A stretch of 64,000 nt of DNA from Selaginella tamariscina (lineage: Eukaryota > Streptophyta > Lycopodiopsida > Selaginellales > Selaginellaceae): positions 62,001-126,000 of the forward strand of contig PUQB01000529.1 in the NCBI GenBank assembly GCA_003024785.1, given 5' to 3'. Of the stretch, positions 29,950-43,200 are shown piece after piece; the stretch's first letter is position 1, and each line of letters begins with the position of its first letter. The notes beneath the pieces were generated by a model that was given only the letters and a program-made list of their open reading frames with translations, ran no database searches and was not told the origin of the DNA. The translations under genes and the position numbers were made by a program.

Positions 29950-31650
29950 GAATGTTGATTTACCCTTCAAATGGAATTTAAATTAACTTTTGGGAAAGTA
30001 AAAGATTTTGACGATATGTTTCAACAGCTCCATAGTTTCAAGCATAGCAAACTTGAGATGCTATGGCCTACTCTTTGATCGTATCTTGTCAGTTATGTCT
30101 ATGCTTTGGGTCATGTCAATTTAGAAGAGGTTTTCACTCATGCACAATGTTTTGGGGCAGCTCTAAAATGCAATTACCTATTCCAAAGGCCATCACTCCT
30201 CCAACCTTCAAAACTCATGTTGGTCTTGTGCCCATGGAGGTGGAAGCTACTCGTGTTAATGGTGCTAATCATGGTCAAAGACAAGGACAATGGCGAGTAT
30301 CTTGTTGGGTTTGTGGTGTTCTTGGTTATACTTATCAACATTGTTAGATATTTCTTAATTGTTGATCATCATATCCAGGTAGACATCTAGGTCAGAATTG
30401 ACATGTTGCTGTTGTGGAGGTTACCCTGTGAAGGTGGGTGTGTTGGGTACGAAGGCATCCAACACCTTTTCTTCATTTCTTGATCCTCTTTTTTTTTTCA
30501 CCTTAGGTTTTGCAAACTCCTCGTAAAGGGTTGTCTTCATTTCCATATATATATATTTAATTTCTACTAACGTGGTTTACCTGTTGTGCTTTGATGATAG
30601 TGCCAAGGAAGGAAGCTTTACATGTTTTGTATGGTGATGGATGTACTCATGCTTCTTCATCCACACTTGCTCAATTACCTTTGCAGTTTGGGACGTTAAC
30701 GATTTATAGCTCTATGTATTTTCACATCAGATTATACTTTGGTGTACTTAGTTGGATATATGTAAGGCAAGTTGTTAATTTTGGCCTTGACAATTGATAC
30801 TTTTAGGTCATTCATCTTTTCTTTGTATAAAGTCCCTCTTAAGTAGTGTGGAGCAGTTTTGTCCATGCATGAGATAGAGGTTTCAACAATTGTGTATTTA
30901 ACATTAAGGAACATTGAAGATGTGCATGTGGCAATTGAACCATCTTCTTCACAACGAACAGATAAAATAATTATTAAAGAAGTATTCATATCTTTTCTTT
31001 ACAGATATCACCGTTTGGACACAACATTACATTCAAATAGTAGTCTTCAAAGGGATTGGCCATCATACAGAAATGTGTTGTTAAACAAAAAGTTGGCTCG
31101 ACTTTCTTTTAGTCCCTGGGTAATAGAGCCTTATTTTGTGGATAAACTTGATAGATCTAAGCAGTTCACAATGGATTATCACCTTGTTAATGTTGTTACA
31201 AAACCTATAACTATCCTTTGTAAAACACACAAGATTTGCTAAATCAATTGGGTGAGAGTTTGATTTACTAAATTTAATCTTGCTTCATGTTATTAATATA
31301 TGGCTTTAAAAGATATTCTCAAAATAAACATTTTGAATTTCTTTTGGTTTATATGAGTTCTTTGTTATGTCTTTTGGTTTAGTCTATGCTCATGTCACAT
31401 TTTGACATATGATGAATGAAATTTTTAATAATGAGGTGCGTGCAAAATACTTATATGACATTTTCGTTCACTCTCATGGATTTACAAAGATCGTCTCAAT
31501 GAAGTAGCTCATGTCTTCGACTAATTACAAGAGTATGTACTCAAGTTGAACAAGCTCAAGTGTGTTTTTGACACAATTGAAACTACGTATTTGGGGTATG
31601 TAGTTTTTCATAAGGGGTTGCCTGTGAATCCATACAAAGTGGAGGTTGTA
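29950..31650 (+). mobile_element. Ancient, heavily decayed Ty3/gypsy-like remnant
   Basis: A fossil. Recognisable parts in order are a gag-like stretch ending in a zinc-knuckle-like CWVCGVLGYTYQHC (about 30,250-30,345), the start of a reverse-transcriptase-like domain around 31,100-31,200 (SPWVIEPYF, TMDYHLVN) and a later RT segment around 31,450-31,640 (KLNKLKCVFD, TTYLGYVVFHKGLPVNPYKV). No LTR could be paired with it. It is broken many times and clearly old. Confidence 0.6.
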
Positions 31651-32977
31651 GTCAAATTTTCCCATTCAACAGATGTACAATCTTTATGGTGGTTGTTGGT
31701 AGGATAACAATCTTTATAGTGGTTGCTTGGTAGGATAACAAATTTAGGATGTATACTTCGTTTGGCTAATATTAATGCTCCTTTGTAACCTTGTTGCATA
31801 AGGATATTTCTTTTGTGTGAATTGATGATGTGAAGTTATTTTTTATAAGCTACGAAAGTATTTAATATGCCCTTCAATGCTTTATTATTTGAATTTTTCA
31901 TCATTTTATTTTGCAAATAGACTCTTATGCAATAAGTATTAGTGAAGTTCTAATTTAGACTAAAGTATGTGATCAGTTCGTTTAACATTCCATTGCATAT
32001 GTAAGGCATTGCAGGGCCTTAAATGTAATTATTATACCTCATATCTTGAATGTTTAGTTATAGAGTAAGTTTTTTAGCGTCTTCATGTGTATCTATATGG
32101 TCTTGTAAGCTTTTGGAGTATAATCATGCAGCTATTTTTGTATTATTAAAGAACATGAAGTTGTTAATAGGATAGTTTACCAGATGGACACTTCAGTTCC
32201 ATATATATGATTGTAAGCTCAAACATTATTTGGGGGATAATATAGTGATGATGTTCATTTTAAGGTTCTTTGTGTGTAGTTATAGCCAATCAATTGGATC
32301 TCACAATTGCATCTCTTAAGGAGGCCTAAAAGAAACAAATGCTTAGATTTAACTTATTCATTTTGCACTGGTGAGTTCTTATTTATTTAACTCTTGTTTT
32401 TCTTAAGTCGTGGCACAATTTAATATATACGACGCTGTTGTTTAATTTGTTGGTTTAATTATACTTGACAATTCCAATAAATTTTATTTTTAAGTATCTT
32501 ATAACATATTACAATTCACCACTCCTTATGAACATTTTGGTTACGAGAGGACTTTGAGCACTTACAATGTTCTTTTTAATAATCCAATATGTAATGAAAT
32601 ATAATCTAGTATATGCAAAATTGTTCATTGCATTAAACTCAAAAGTTTTCACAGTCTAACGATGCTTTAATAGCTATTCAAATTTGTGACATAGAATTTA
32701 ATTGGTTATTTCCCACTTTCAATTACATTTAATTAATATGTTGTGATCTTAATAATTATTTAAACACATTGGATAAAAATTAATGTCACAACTTATAATT
32801 TTCTACTCATTTGACTGATTTTATGTACTGAATAAATTTTGTCATATAATGAACCTACCTGTATTTATGAATGTTTGAAGGTTTATATATATATATATTA
32901 TATATATATATATATGCTAAGTATAGATATGCACAACATATATATACATGTCTACAAGAAACATGTATGATGTAACA
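31651..32977. other. AT-rich intergenic DNA downstream of GH3
   Basis: No gene seen. A short direct repeat, CAATCTTTAT(G/A)GTGGTTG.TTGGTAGGATAACA, lies at 31,678-31,742. A TA palindrome at 32,886-32,915 lies close to the GH3 stop. Confidence 0.5.
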
Positions 32978-34939
32978 TTACAACAAACTAGAGTCAGCAC
33001 GTAAGGACGTCATTCGTGCTCGTCCTCTTGCAATAACAGCTTGCTCTAGAATGCATACAACTTCCCGATCACAAATACACTTGGGTGTTTTATACTGCGC
33101 AAAACTAGCGTGCCCAGCTGAAACAGCAAGGTCCATAACTCGATCGAACGTCCCAAGTTGAACAATCTTAATCTCTAGTGGACCAACAGTACCTTCTCTC
33201 CGGTTTCTCTCGTATACCACATCAAGCATCTTCTCAAAAATTTCACAACAATTGTCTAAACAACCCCCAAGAAGAGCAACATTTGCAACAGAAGAAAGCT
33301 CCAAGTAAACGAGATATCTCCCAGGCACATCCTTCGTATCTACGCGACAAGTGTAATCCATCAATAAAACTTCCTGGTCTAGTCCCTGTAGAAACTCCAT
33401 TGCCTTCATCACTGCATTATGTATTTCTTTCTCATTAGTCTTGTCTGTGTCCACGCTGAGTACCACACCAGTTCTTCCCATGAAAGAAAACACTGGTGCT
33501 TTATTATGAAAACCCGACACTTTGAGGACATCTCCAACTCGGTACCGGTATAACCCAGCCTTTGTAGTGATTACCAGTTCATATTCTCGACCGACTTTGA
33601 CATCTTCAAGTTTTACGAGCTTACCAGGCTCTCCTTGAACCTCCAAAAACTCATAATACACAAAACAGGGAAAGATCATATATCGGACTTTGTAAGGAGG
33701 ACATATCGGCTCTATGTTCACTCCAAGCGTGCTACACTCCGAAGAAGCATATAGTGATGACACGATAGGAAGGTTATCGCTCAGATAGTTGATATACGGT
33801 ACATATTGTTGCATGGAACCGGTTATAATCGCTTGAACGAAACGGATATTAGGAAAGATTCGCCGGATTATCCCCTTCCAGTTGCTGTTCTCGTTGCATT
33901 CCCTCTCTATAAAGTCGGCTAACTCAGGGTCTGGCCTTAGCAAAACCTCATTTACCGCATTTCTAACTGACTCAGATGCTACAACTGTAGAGCTGACTGA
34001 GCCTCGTCTTATATCCAAACAAAGCTGGACCAAGTGTTCTCTCAGGTATTTCATGCTCCTGACGAAAGCGGAGGCAAATACGGAGCCTATAGATGTCACC
34101 TCCTTACTTTGCGATAGTCCACATAAAAGGTGGCAATAGCATGCCTGGCTAGAGTCGAAACACTGGATAACTGCGTCTGGACTTGTGTATTGAGGACCTT
34201 GGTCGAGATTACGATTAGTAAAGGCATTACTTGTGAAGTAACTGCTTAATCCAGTTGATAATCTAATACCAGATAGAGTTACCTCAGATTCTCTCACGTG
34301 GATGAAGTGTAAACTTTTGCCAGTGTCATAAGGGCATTGCCTAGTAAAACAGTCTTAGTATGTAACGCACACACCCACACACACACACGGGTAAGTTTAC
34401 CTATTGAGAGCAGCCCTTGCAATCCTGTTAAGAACCAGGAATTCCGAGTTATATCCAGTATTCTTCGGAAACACCTTCTGTAGTCCTTCGGATGTTCCAG
34501 AGCTGAGAATTGACAAGTTAAAATTTAAATAAAACGACAATATAATTAATGAATGAAAGATATTTTCTTCCGCTGTAAGTGCATCGAGCACGTGTCGTAA
34601 GTCCGGTGGACAACTTTACTAACAGTAAATAGTACATACCTCTTGAGAAATTCCAATACAGGCTCATTGGTAAGGATACCTTGGATACCATCGTTAGCAA
34701 TACTTTGGATGTCTTGTTTGATATCATTGTAGGAGATTAATGGAAAATGCTCTTCAAACTCCACATTAGTTGGAATATTCTTGAATCCGCACTTACTGAA
34801 GTATCTAGTTCCTGCATTTGATTCCAGGATTTGACGAAGAACAGAAGCCTGCACATTCGCAACGTCGCGACTAACACTTTCAGAAAATCCAGAGCTTGTT
34901 CATCGTTTGTATCTCCTTGAGTGTCTCCTGTGCATCCAT
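32978..34939 (-). CDS. GH3: GH3-family acyl-acid amido synthetase
   Basis: Three exons: 34939-34640, 34502-34401, 34340-32978. GH3 enzymes adenylate an acyl acid (jasmonate, auxin or benzoates) and conjugate it to an amino acid, in the cytosol. Visible motifs are the ATP-binding SSGTSEGLQKVFP (motif 1), YASSECSTLGVNI (motif 2), YYEFLEVQ and the motif-3 region TTKAGLYRYRVGDVLKV; the C-terminal domain includes FMGRTGVVLSVDTDKTNE. The length of about 590 residues is normal. Substrate cannot be read from the sequence. SSGTSEGLQKVFP looks nearer the JAR1/GH3.12-like type than the auxin GH3.3 type, but this is a guess. The 5' exon has two apparent one-base losses (after KEIQT and in ALDFLESVSRDVA). 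Exon 3, 454 codons, is clean. Confidence 0.9.
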
Positions 34940-37900
34940 TATAATCTAAGAAAGTAATTAGCAGACTGAAACTATGGGTGGGTACATTTACATAGAGACC
35001 TGAGGGGTTTCATATATGAGCATTTGTATGGGAATGACTTCAAACATGTCGTGCATCTCACCGTATGACACGTAGTAATTATTTGAATTTAAAATCTATA
35101 GTGCAGTGCGTGTATACGTTTACATATACATAGCCATGTACTCTTACGTCAAATTTGTGAACCTTTCTTTATAGAAGGACTGATAGGTACACATTTACCC
35201 AATGGTCGACGCTCGAGTCTTGAGTTAAAGCCTCGTGTCAGTCAACCTAATTTTTCAAAGGAATGTTCATTAAAAAGGTTCGAACATGAGGTAACCATTG
35301 GATCAAACGTCCGGTGAATTTAGTCCTTCGGATCTGAATGAAGTTCTTTTAATTGAAGTGTCGTATATATAAATATTTGTGTATGTAGAACATTGTTAAG
35401 TATGGATTAAATACATAATAAGCCATCATTGTATACAATTTTTCGTTCGTGATTCAATTATATGATGGGATGAACTTAAATGGGGAATGATAATTATTTT
35501 TGTATGTTATATTTCTCTTTTTATGAATATGTTTTCTTTAAAATATTTAACTTCTGTCCAAATTGAGAATCTCAAATAGGCGATGATATTGTTAATTTTT
35601 TATTACTCCAGAAATGTTCAATAATTACACGTGTGACAAGACAATTTAATAAATTGTACATCATAAATAACAATTTAATCAGTTATTTATAGGTAATTCA
35701 TTTTAAAAGAAATTAAATAAGTGTAATATTAATTACTTAATGTAATTTAAAGAGAAAATTACGATCCTACCTTGAAACTTACTAAATTATATATCCTGAT
35801 GTTTTAAAATTATAAATTTGTTTCTAATAAAGTTTGAATACTTACAATTATATCCTTACATTAAAATGAATTATGTGATTATAAGGGATATATATGAATT
35901 TTAACAAGTTATATGTAAAAGGTATATATTGTATATAAATCAACATTATATATATGTAAATTAACAAGTTTCAAAAGTAGGATTGTAATTTTTTCAATTC
36001 TTAATATATATATATCATCACTCTGTAAGCCTCCAAGCTTATACTTTTAACTTTTGTATAATTGAAATGTAAAATTAAAATAAAATCTAGTCCATTTAAT
36101 TAGGATATATCTTCATCATATGTACTAATATAAGATATTATTAAGATATTTTATTTCTTTTGTCACTAAATTTTTTTAAATAAAATTTGACTGAAATAAA
36201 AATTAAAGAGGGTATGCCGGCCGGTCCCCATCCGACAGGAATGTTAGTTCTCCCTTGGCCAATACTTGTTACAGTGTGAACAAGGCACTTGGCATGACTG
36301 TGTGGATTAGCACGACCTTATGACAGTGGTTTTTTGTATGTAAAATATAAACAAAACATACTGCATCGTTGTTAAATATACTAACCTTTTTTAATTTTAA
36401 ATTATTTTACACACACGGCGTATGTAAATAATATACATGGGCAAATTAGTAATTTCAAAACTTAAAAAAGGAGTATATATGGTATTGTAATTTGCATTTA
36501 TATTTATTATAGATAACTAATATTATTGAGAAATTTGATGCTTTAGAAATACAGAAATATTATTTACATTTTAGGCTATTTTAAAATACCCTATAATTAA
36601 TTATTAAATTAAAATTTTTAAATATTTATTAGATACTCATACTAGTTACCCCATGGTTTTCATATTTATTAATAAATATTAAATAATACTTAATAAATAG
36701 TAATAAATACCAATACAAACTGTATAGCAATTAGCATTAATTATTTATTTCTTATATAATTAAAAATAAATTAAAAATTATATAATGGTAATCAAATAAA
36801 TAATATAATATCAAAATTTATATAAAGTTTCAAATTAATGAACATATGTACTAAATAATTATTTACATAATTACACTTTGCATCACTTCAATCTTATTAT
36901 CTTCTAATGATAAATTAGACCTAGTTTTTATACAAGTACATATTTGTTACGTGTATATAAAAGCTTAATGACTTTTATACTTATTATCATTTATTATATA
37001 TGGTGGGGTAATTTTAAGTACCACATACACACCAGTACATATAGTCGTATGGTTTGTTTATGGTGTCTATACTATTTGCATATACAAATATATCGAATAT
37101 AATCTCATAGATATACATATGCACTCAATAGTTATAAAATTTATTGTAATGATTTTTATTTTATTAAAACTTGCTTTAATATAAAAAAAACATTAATTAT
37201 AATAATATTAATAAAATACTAAAATGAATAGACATGGACTATCACAACTATCGTATTCAAGAAGTCTCTAATATGTTATAAGATTTGATATGAAATATAT
37301 GGAATCCCTAAAATAATGCTCTACTTAATAAGGCATGAATCTCCATTAGTGAAACTAATGACCTAGTCGAATGCGCCTTCACATTTTGGCAACTATTAAG
37401 ATATTTAAGGAATTCATATAGACTAATGCAAAAAAAAAAATGCACACAACAAAAAACATGATTTTACAAAAATTAAAATTGTTACTTTTGATTTACACTT
37501 GGATGAAGTTATGCATTCATGTCAAGAGGTGCTTGAATTTGATGGGCCTCAACATAACGGTTACTCTACATTTAATAACATATGGAACACTCAATTCAAG
37601 AACATAACATTTATTATGCACTTTAACTTCTTCAAATGTGACACTTACACGTCACTCGAACAAATTGATGCATGTACAAAACAATAATGGAGATTAATGT
37701 TATCTAAAAAAAGATGGATGAACACATGGTCAAGCAATGAACATGTTGTTCTTAATATTATTGACTTTGCATATTTTCCATTACATTGCCATCACTTTAC
37801 TTATGTATGATCCATTACAAAATGGATCTTGTAAAGACTAACATTCCAATAATTAATGCAACACCAAAGGTTATTAGAAATGTTCTTAACCTTTCAATAT

Positions 37901-37963
37901 CATTGATAAGGGTTTTGACACATGGTCATGGATGCGGTTCATATGACTACTTCTCACTTTTTC
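34940..37963. other. AT-rich intergenic DNA
   Basis: No gene seen. At 35,190-35,330 a less AT-rich stretch holds GGTTCGAACATG and two ACC(C/A)..CCATTGG-like strings in opposite orientation; it could be a small repeat, family unknown. The open frame at 37,499-37,687 resembles DNA near 28,400-28,520 (TTTAATAACATATGGAACACT / TTCAATAACATATAAAACACT), so it is more likely repeat-derived than a gene. Confidence 0.5.
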
Positions 37964-40290
37964 TGTCATAGTTTTTACTATGTCTCCTCTTTTTTGGATG
38001 TTGAATGTTGTTACCTATTGTACTATGTTGACAAGCCTTAGATGTAGTGAGAAACAGCCATGCTTAGTGCACTTTAGGGGTATCCGGCTAGCTGTCCTTA
38101 AATATCACGAAAAACTCTAAGCGAATGTAGCACTTATCTTTTAGAAAATTCTTACCCTCGTTTTCTGTGTCCTAGTTGGGTTAATGGCTAGTTCCGGGAG
38201 TTCGGCATGTCGGATATGTTTAGAAATCCCCTAGGTTTGACAGGTTAGGGTTTATGGGTCGATGGATAACTCACCAAAGTATATTCCCTCTGGGAATGAG
38301 ATTCCATGCCAGCCCACTTATGTAAACAGGAAAACGAGGGGGGGGGGCTCTGTCACATAAATAAGGTAGAGTATGTAGGAATGAGGGTTCTTGGGTTCAT
38401 GACTCTTCTCCCAGTGCAAGCTCTAGCTTGTGTCATCAAGGCACAACCTTTGTTGTGCCGCCCTAAGTTCTAGATGACAGGGGTACATCTCACCTTTGGG
38501 TAGCTCTCCCTTAACGTTGGCGAATTCATGCTTGGAAGGTCTTGTCGGAATGCACGTTCCAAGAAGTATAAGTTGAGGCTTGCTCCTCCACGTTAAGCTA
38601 GGTGTAACACTCATGGCCAAGCAAGGCACATTCATGTCCTTGTCGAACTGTGGGTGTGGGATCTTGTTTGACAGGTTCACATTACCCAGTTCCTGAGGGT
38701 TCACTAATGAGTTCTAGAGTTGGCATTTAGGAACCATGTTTATGGCACTTGGTGCAACTCTTGAATCTAAGGGCTATAGCATGATAGCCCACATTGTGGA
38801 AGGCAGTGTCACATGGAGGTGTGACACTGGGCTAGACGTCACACGATACAACGTTGGAGGCATACCCTTTGGGGTTTTCATAGTTTCTACTATGACTCCT
38901 CTTTTACTTTGGACGTTGACTGTTGTTACCTACTAGATTATGTGACGAACCTTAGATGTAGAAGAAACAAGCCTGCATAGTGCACTTGGGTATCTAGTGA
39001 TGGTCCGGCCGGGTGTCGTTAGGTACTTGCAAGAAACTCTAGGCGAAGATAGCACTTCCATTTAGAAAACTTTCCCCCGTTTTGACGTTCCAAGTTAGGG
39101 GTTTTTACAAAGTATAGCTTGTCAAAATAAGGGTTAGGGACACCCTTAGGGTTGACCTAACCCTAGGGTTGCCCTAACCCCACGCACTAAACCCCCCCTA
39201 GGGGTTAGGTTTAGGGTTAGGTTATGACAACTTAATTTCTCTAAGGGCTGGCATTTCCGTGCTAGCCCACTTACTCATGTAGGAAAACAGGGGGGGGCTC
39301 CGTCACATAAATAAGGTAGAGTATGTAAGAGTGAGGGTTCCTGTGTTCATGACCAAGCTCGTTACTCTTCTCCTGGTGCAAGCTTCTAGCTTGTGTCGTC
39401 AAGGCACAACCCTCTGTTGTGCCGCCCTAATTTCCAGATGCCAGGGGTACGTCCCACCTGCGGGGTAGCTTACCCTTAATGTTGGCGAATCCATGCTTGG
39501 GAGGTCTTGTCGAAATGCACGTTCCAAGAGGCAGAGGTTGAGGCTTGCCTCCAGCCTCCTCTTCCACGTTAAGCTAGGTGTAGCACTCACGGCCAAGCAA
39601 GACACATCTGTGTCCTTGTCCAAATGTGTCCTTGTCCAAATGTGGGCGTGGATCTTGTTTGACATGTTCACGTTACCTGGTTCCTAAGGGTTCATTGAGG
39701 GGTTCTAGAGTTGACATTTAAGAGCTATGGCATGATAGCCCACATCATGGAAGGCAGTGTCACATGGAGATGTGACACTAGGCTAGACGTCACGCAATAC
39801 AAAGCCTAAGGCATGCCCTTTGGGGTTGTGTCATGGGTTTGTCGCCAAGGGGTTGGATACTCTAGTCAACAGGCATGCTTGTGACACTAGGCTAGACGTC
39901 ATGCGATACAAAGCCTAAGGCATGCCCTTTGGGGTTGTGTCATGGGTTTGTCGCCAAAGGGTTGGATACTCTAGCCAACATGCATGCTTGTGCTTGCACT
40001 AGGGTGCTAAGCCTTGGGCATTCGCTCAAGGGAGGTTAGGTCTCATAACTAGGTGTGTTTTGGCACACTTAACTAGGGGAGTGTTCTCATTAGAATCCAG
40101 GGGTTGAACAACTTAACTAGGGGAGTGTTCTCATTAGAATCCATCCAGGGGTTGAACAACTTAAGTTCATTAGCAAAAGCCCTTTTGTAAGGCACACTTA
40201 ACTAGGGGAGTGTTCTCATTAAAATCCAGGGGTTGAACAACTTAAACAACCTCTAGTTAAGGTTGTCTGTTGGCCCCTAGGTTAATAAGA
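37964..40290 (+). mobile_element. Tandem LTR-derived copies, plus orientation (Ty3/gypsy family)
   Basis: Two direct copies start at 37,964 (TGTCATAGTTTTTACTATG) and about 38,876 (TTTCATAGTTTCTACTATG), with a period near 910 bp. They share TGCACTT.GGGTATC, ACTCTA.GCGAA, GTCACATAAATAAGGTAGAG and CTAGAGTTG.CATTTA. The second copy extends further, with a 120-bp duplication at about 39,772-40,010 and three units of CTAGGGGAGTGTTCTCATT at 40,070-40,240. They match the minus-strand LTR at 45,267-46,245 only as reverse complement. Fossil LTR pieces, incomplete; moderately old. Confidence 0.7.
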
Positions 40291-43200
40291 AATAAGTTCA
40301 CTTTATTTCTCATCATCATTACTAACAGTTTGAGACTTTGCCTCAAACTCCTTCACTATCTCCATCGCGTTTTGTAGATTATCCAATGGTTCCCATGTCG
40401 ACTCGTATGCCGGGTAACCCTTCCACTTAACAAGATATTCTTGTTTACGTTTTCGCGTCCCTCGGCATTTAATATCCTTCGCATCCAATATCGACTCAAC
40501 TTCGAAGTCCTTCGTATCACCGACCAGCTCAGGAAGCGGACGTAAGTTTTCATATCTCTGCAGATGTTTCTCATCCTTGTGGAATGGCTCGAGTAAATTG
40601 ACATGAAACACATTGTGTATTGTTCCCAACTCCGGAGGAAGATCTAACTCATAAGCCACTTTCCCTACTTGCTTTACCACCTTGTATGGACCTATGTAGT
40701 GCGATAAAAACTTTCTCGAAAGAGTCGTTGGAACCTTCAGGTTTTTGGTACTCAACAATACCATATCCCCAACCTAATACTCTACATCCCGCCGATGCTT
40801 ATCGTACTGCTGACGATACCTTTCCTAAGCTGCAGCCATCACTTGACGAGCAGCTTCCCATGTTCGATACAATTGTCCCATGAACTCTGCTACAGATGGA
40901 ACTCGATTGCTATCGTCTTTCGGTAACACCATACTCTATGAAGAATACCACCCTTATTCCCAGTTAACAACTTCCATCGGGCTACATCCGATTGCAGTGT
41001 GCATCGAGTTATTGTAACATATCTCAGCCATATCTAAGTGTTCAGCCCAATCAAGTTGATCACCTTGAACATAGCATCTGAGATAGTCCTCGACTTGTCG
41101 ATTCACCCTCTCCGTTTGACCATCAGTTTGCGGATGGTAGGCTGTACTGAACTTGAGCATGTACCAAACTGCTTAAACAATGTTCCCCAAAACTTCCCCG
41201 TAAACCGAGGATCCGATCTGAGATCATGGTTTCCGGTAGTCCGCGCACTCTTATGACTTCGTGGAAGAACAACTTCGCTGCTTGAATTGCATTCACTGTC
41301 TCTACAGTTGGAATGAAATGAGCAACCTTTGAAAACCGATCGACTACCACCATGAGCGCATTAAAACCACAAGATTTTGGCAATCCCATGATAAAGTCCA
41401 AAGTAACACTTTGAAATGGCCGCTCTGGAATCGGTATACACTGCAACTTCCCAGCTCGTTTTTGCGATCGACTCTTTACTTGTTGACATGTGGGGCATGT
41501 CTTGACATTTGGCAACATCATCTATCATACCCGGCCAATAGAATCCCTGCTTCAACAAAGCCAACGTCTTATGCCTTCCACCATGTCCTGCCAAAGGAAC
41601 ATCGTGATGCTCTCTTAACAGCCTCTCCCTCCATGTCCCTTCTGGAACATAGAGTCTCTTTTTTTATAATAAAGAACTCCATCTCGTACCGCAAAATGCG
41701 CCTGTTTGAGTGCATCCATTCGACTTTCTATTCCTGCTGGAATATTACCATCTCTTCGTAACTGATGAACTTGTTTCCTCTTTGCCACCAGGCTCAAAGC
41801 CTCCTTAGCAAACTTGTCCTGAGGATACGCCGTCACAAATTCATCCACCAAAGTTGAATGGGTGCTGACATAATTCGAAGATGACCCTTTCTACTGAGTG
41901 CATCAGCTACCACATTGTCCTTTCCCCTTTATGTTTGATTTCAGGCTGAAATCGTGCCAACTTCTGCTGCCATCTAGCATACTTCGGCGATAGCTTCGGC
42001 TGCGTTTCAAAATACCTTAGAGTTACACTATCTGTCCAAACCACAGTACCATGACTTGGAAGATAATGACGCCAATACTCCAAGGAAGCAACAATAGCAT
42101 ACATCTCCTTTTCGTGAGTAGGCCATCGAGTTTGCGCGGCATCTAACTTCTTCGAGAAAAAGGACACTGGATGTCCTTTTTTGCAATACACCACCAATTG
42201 CAAAGTCGGAAGCGTCACATTCTACTTCAAAGGGATCTTCAAAGATGGGCAACTGCAAAACTGGCTCAGAAGAGATAGCCTCTTTGAGTTTGACGAACGC
42301 ACGTTGGCACTCTGGAGTCCAATGCCATGGAATGTTTTTCGTAAGATCTGTCAATGGGGCCGCTATTTCCGAGTAACCCTTTATGAATCTTCGGTAATAC
42401 CCTGTCAGACCAAGAAATGATCTAACTTCATGCACATCTTTTAAAGTCATCCACTCAGTAATAGCTTGAATTTTCTTTGGGTCCATGGCAACCTCCCCAC
42501 CTGAGATCAAGTGTCCCAAGAAATCTATCTTGGTTTGACCAAATGCGCACTTGCTTTCTTTAGCATACAACTGGTTCTCTCTCAACCTCTGAAACACTTT
42601 TTCTAAGTGTTCCACATGTTCTCAATTGTCGAACTGAAAATCAGAATGTCATCAATATACACCACTACGAACTCGTCTAGATAGTCTCTAAACACATCAT
42701 CCATCATTGTGCAAAAAGTTGCTGGAGCATTGCACAACCCGAATGGTAAGACTAGAAACTCAAATGATCCATAACGCGTTCGAAAAGCGGTCTTCTCAAT
42801 GTCATTCTCTGCTACCCGAATCTGATGGTACCCGATCTCAAGTCTATTCTTGAAAAATACTTTGCTTTCGATAGCCTATCAAATAAGTCGTCCACTCGTG
42901 GAAGAGGATACTTATTTTTGATAGTTATCGCGTTCAGTGCTCGATAGTCCACACACATTCGCATCGTACCATCCTTTTTCATTACGAACAAGATAGGTGC
43001 ACCATACGGCGATCGACTAGGTCGAATGTGTCCTCGACCTATCAATTCTGTCAGCTGTCTCTTCAATTCTACTAACTCTTGAGGATTCAACCGATATGGG
43101 GCTCTTGCCGGTGGAGACGAACCTGGCAAAATCTCTATCCTGTGGTCCAACTCGACGTGGAGGTAACTCGGGCGGCAAGTCTTCTGGCAACACATCCTTA

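Noticed and set aside
35190-35330. tRNA-derived SINE suggested by GGTTCGAAC
   Set aside because: No matching A box at the right spacing and no poly(A) or simple tail; left as an unclassified stretch.
39772-40240. CRISPR-like spaced repeats
   Set aside because: The repeats are 120-bp and about 45-bp direct duplications inside LTR-derived DNA of a plant nuclear genome, without short identical repeats and unique spacers.
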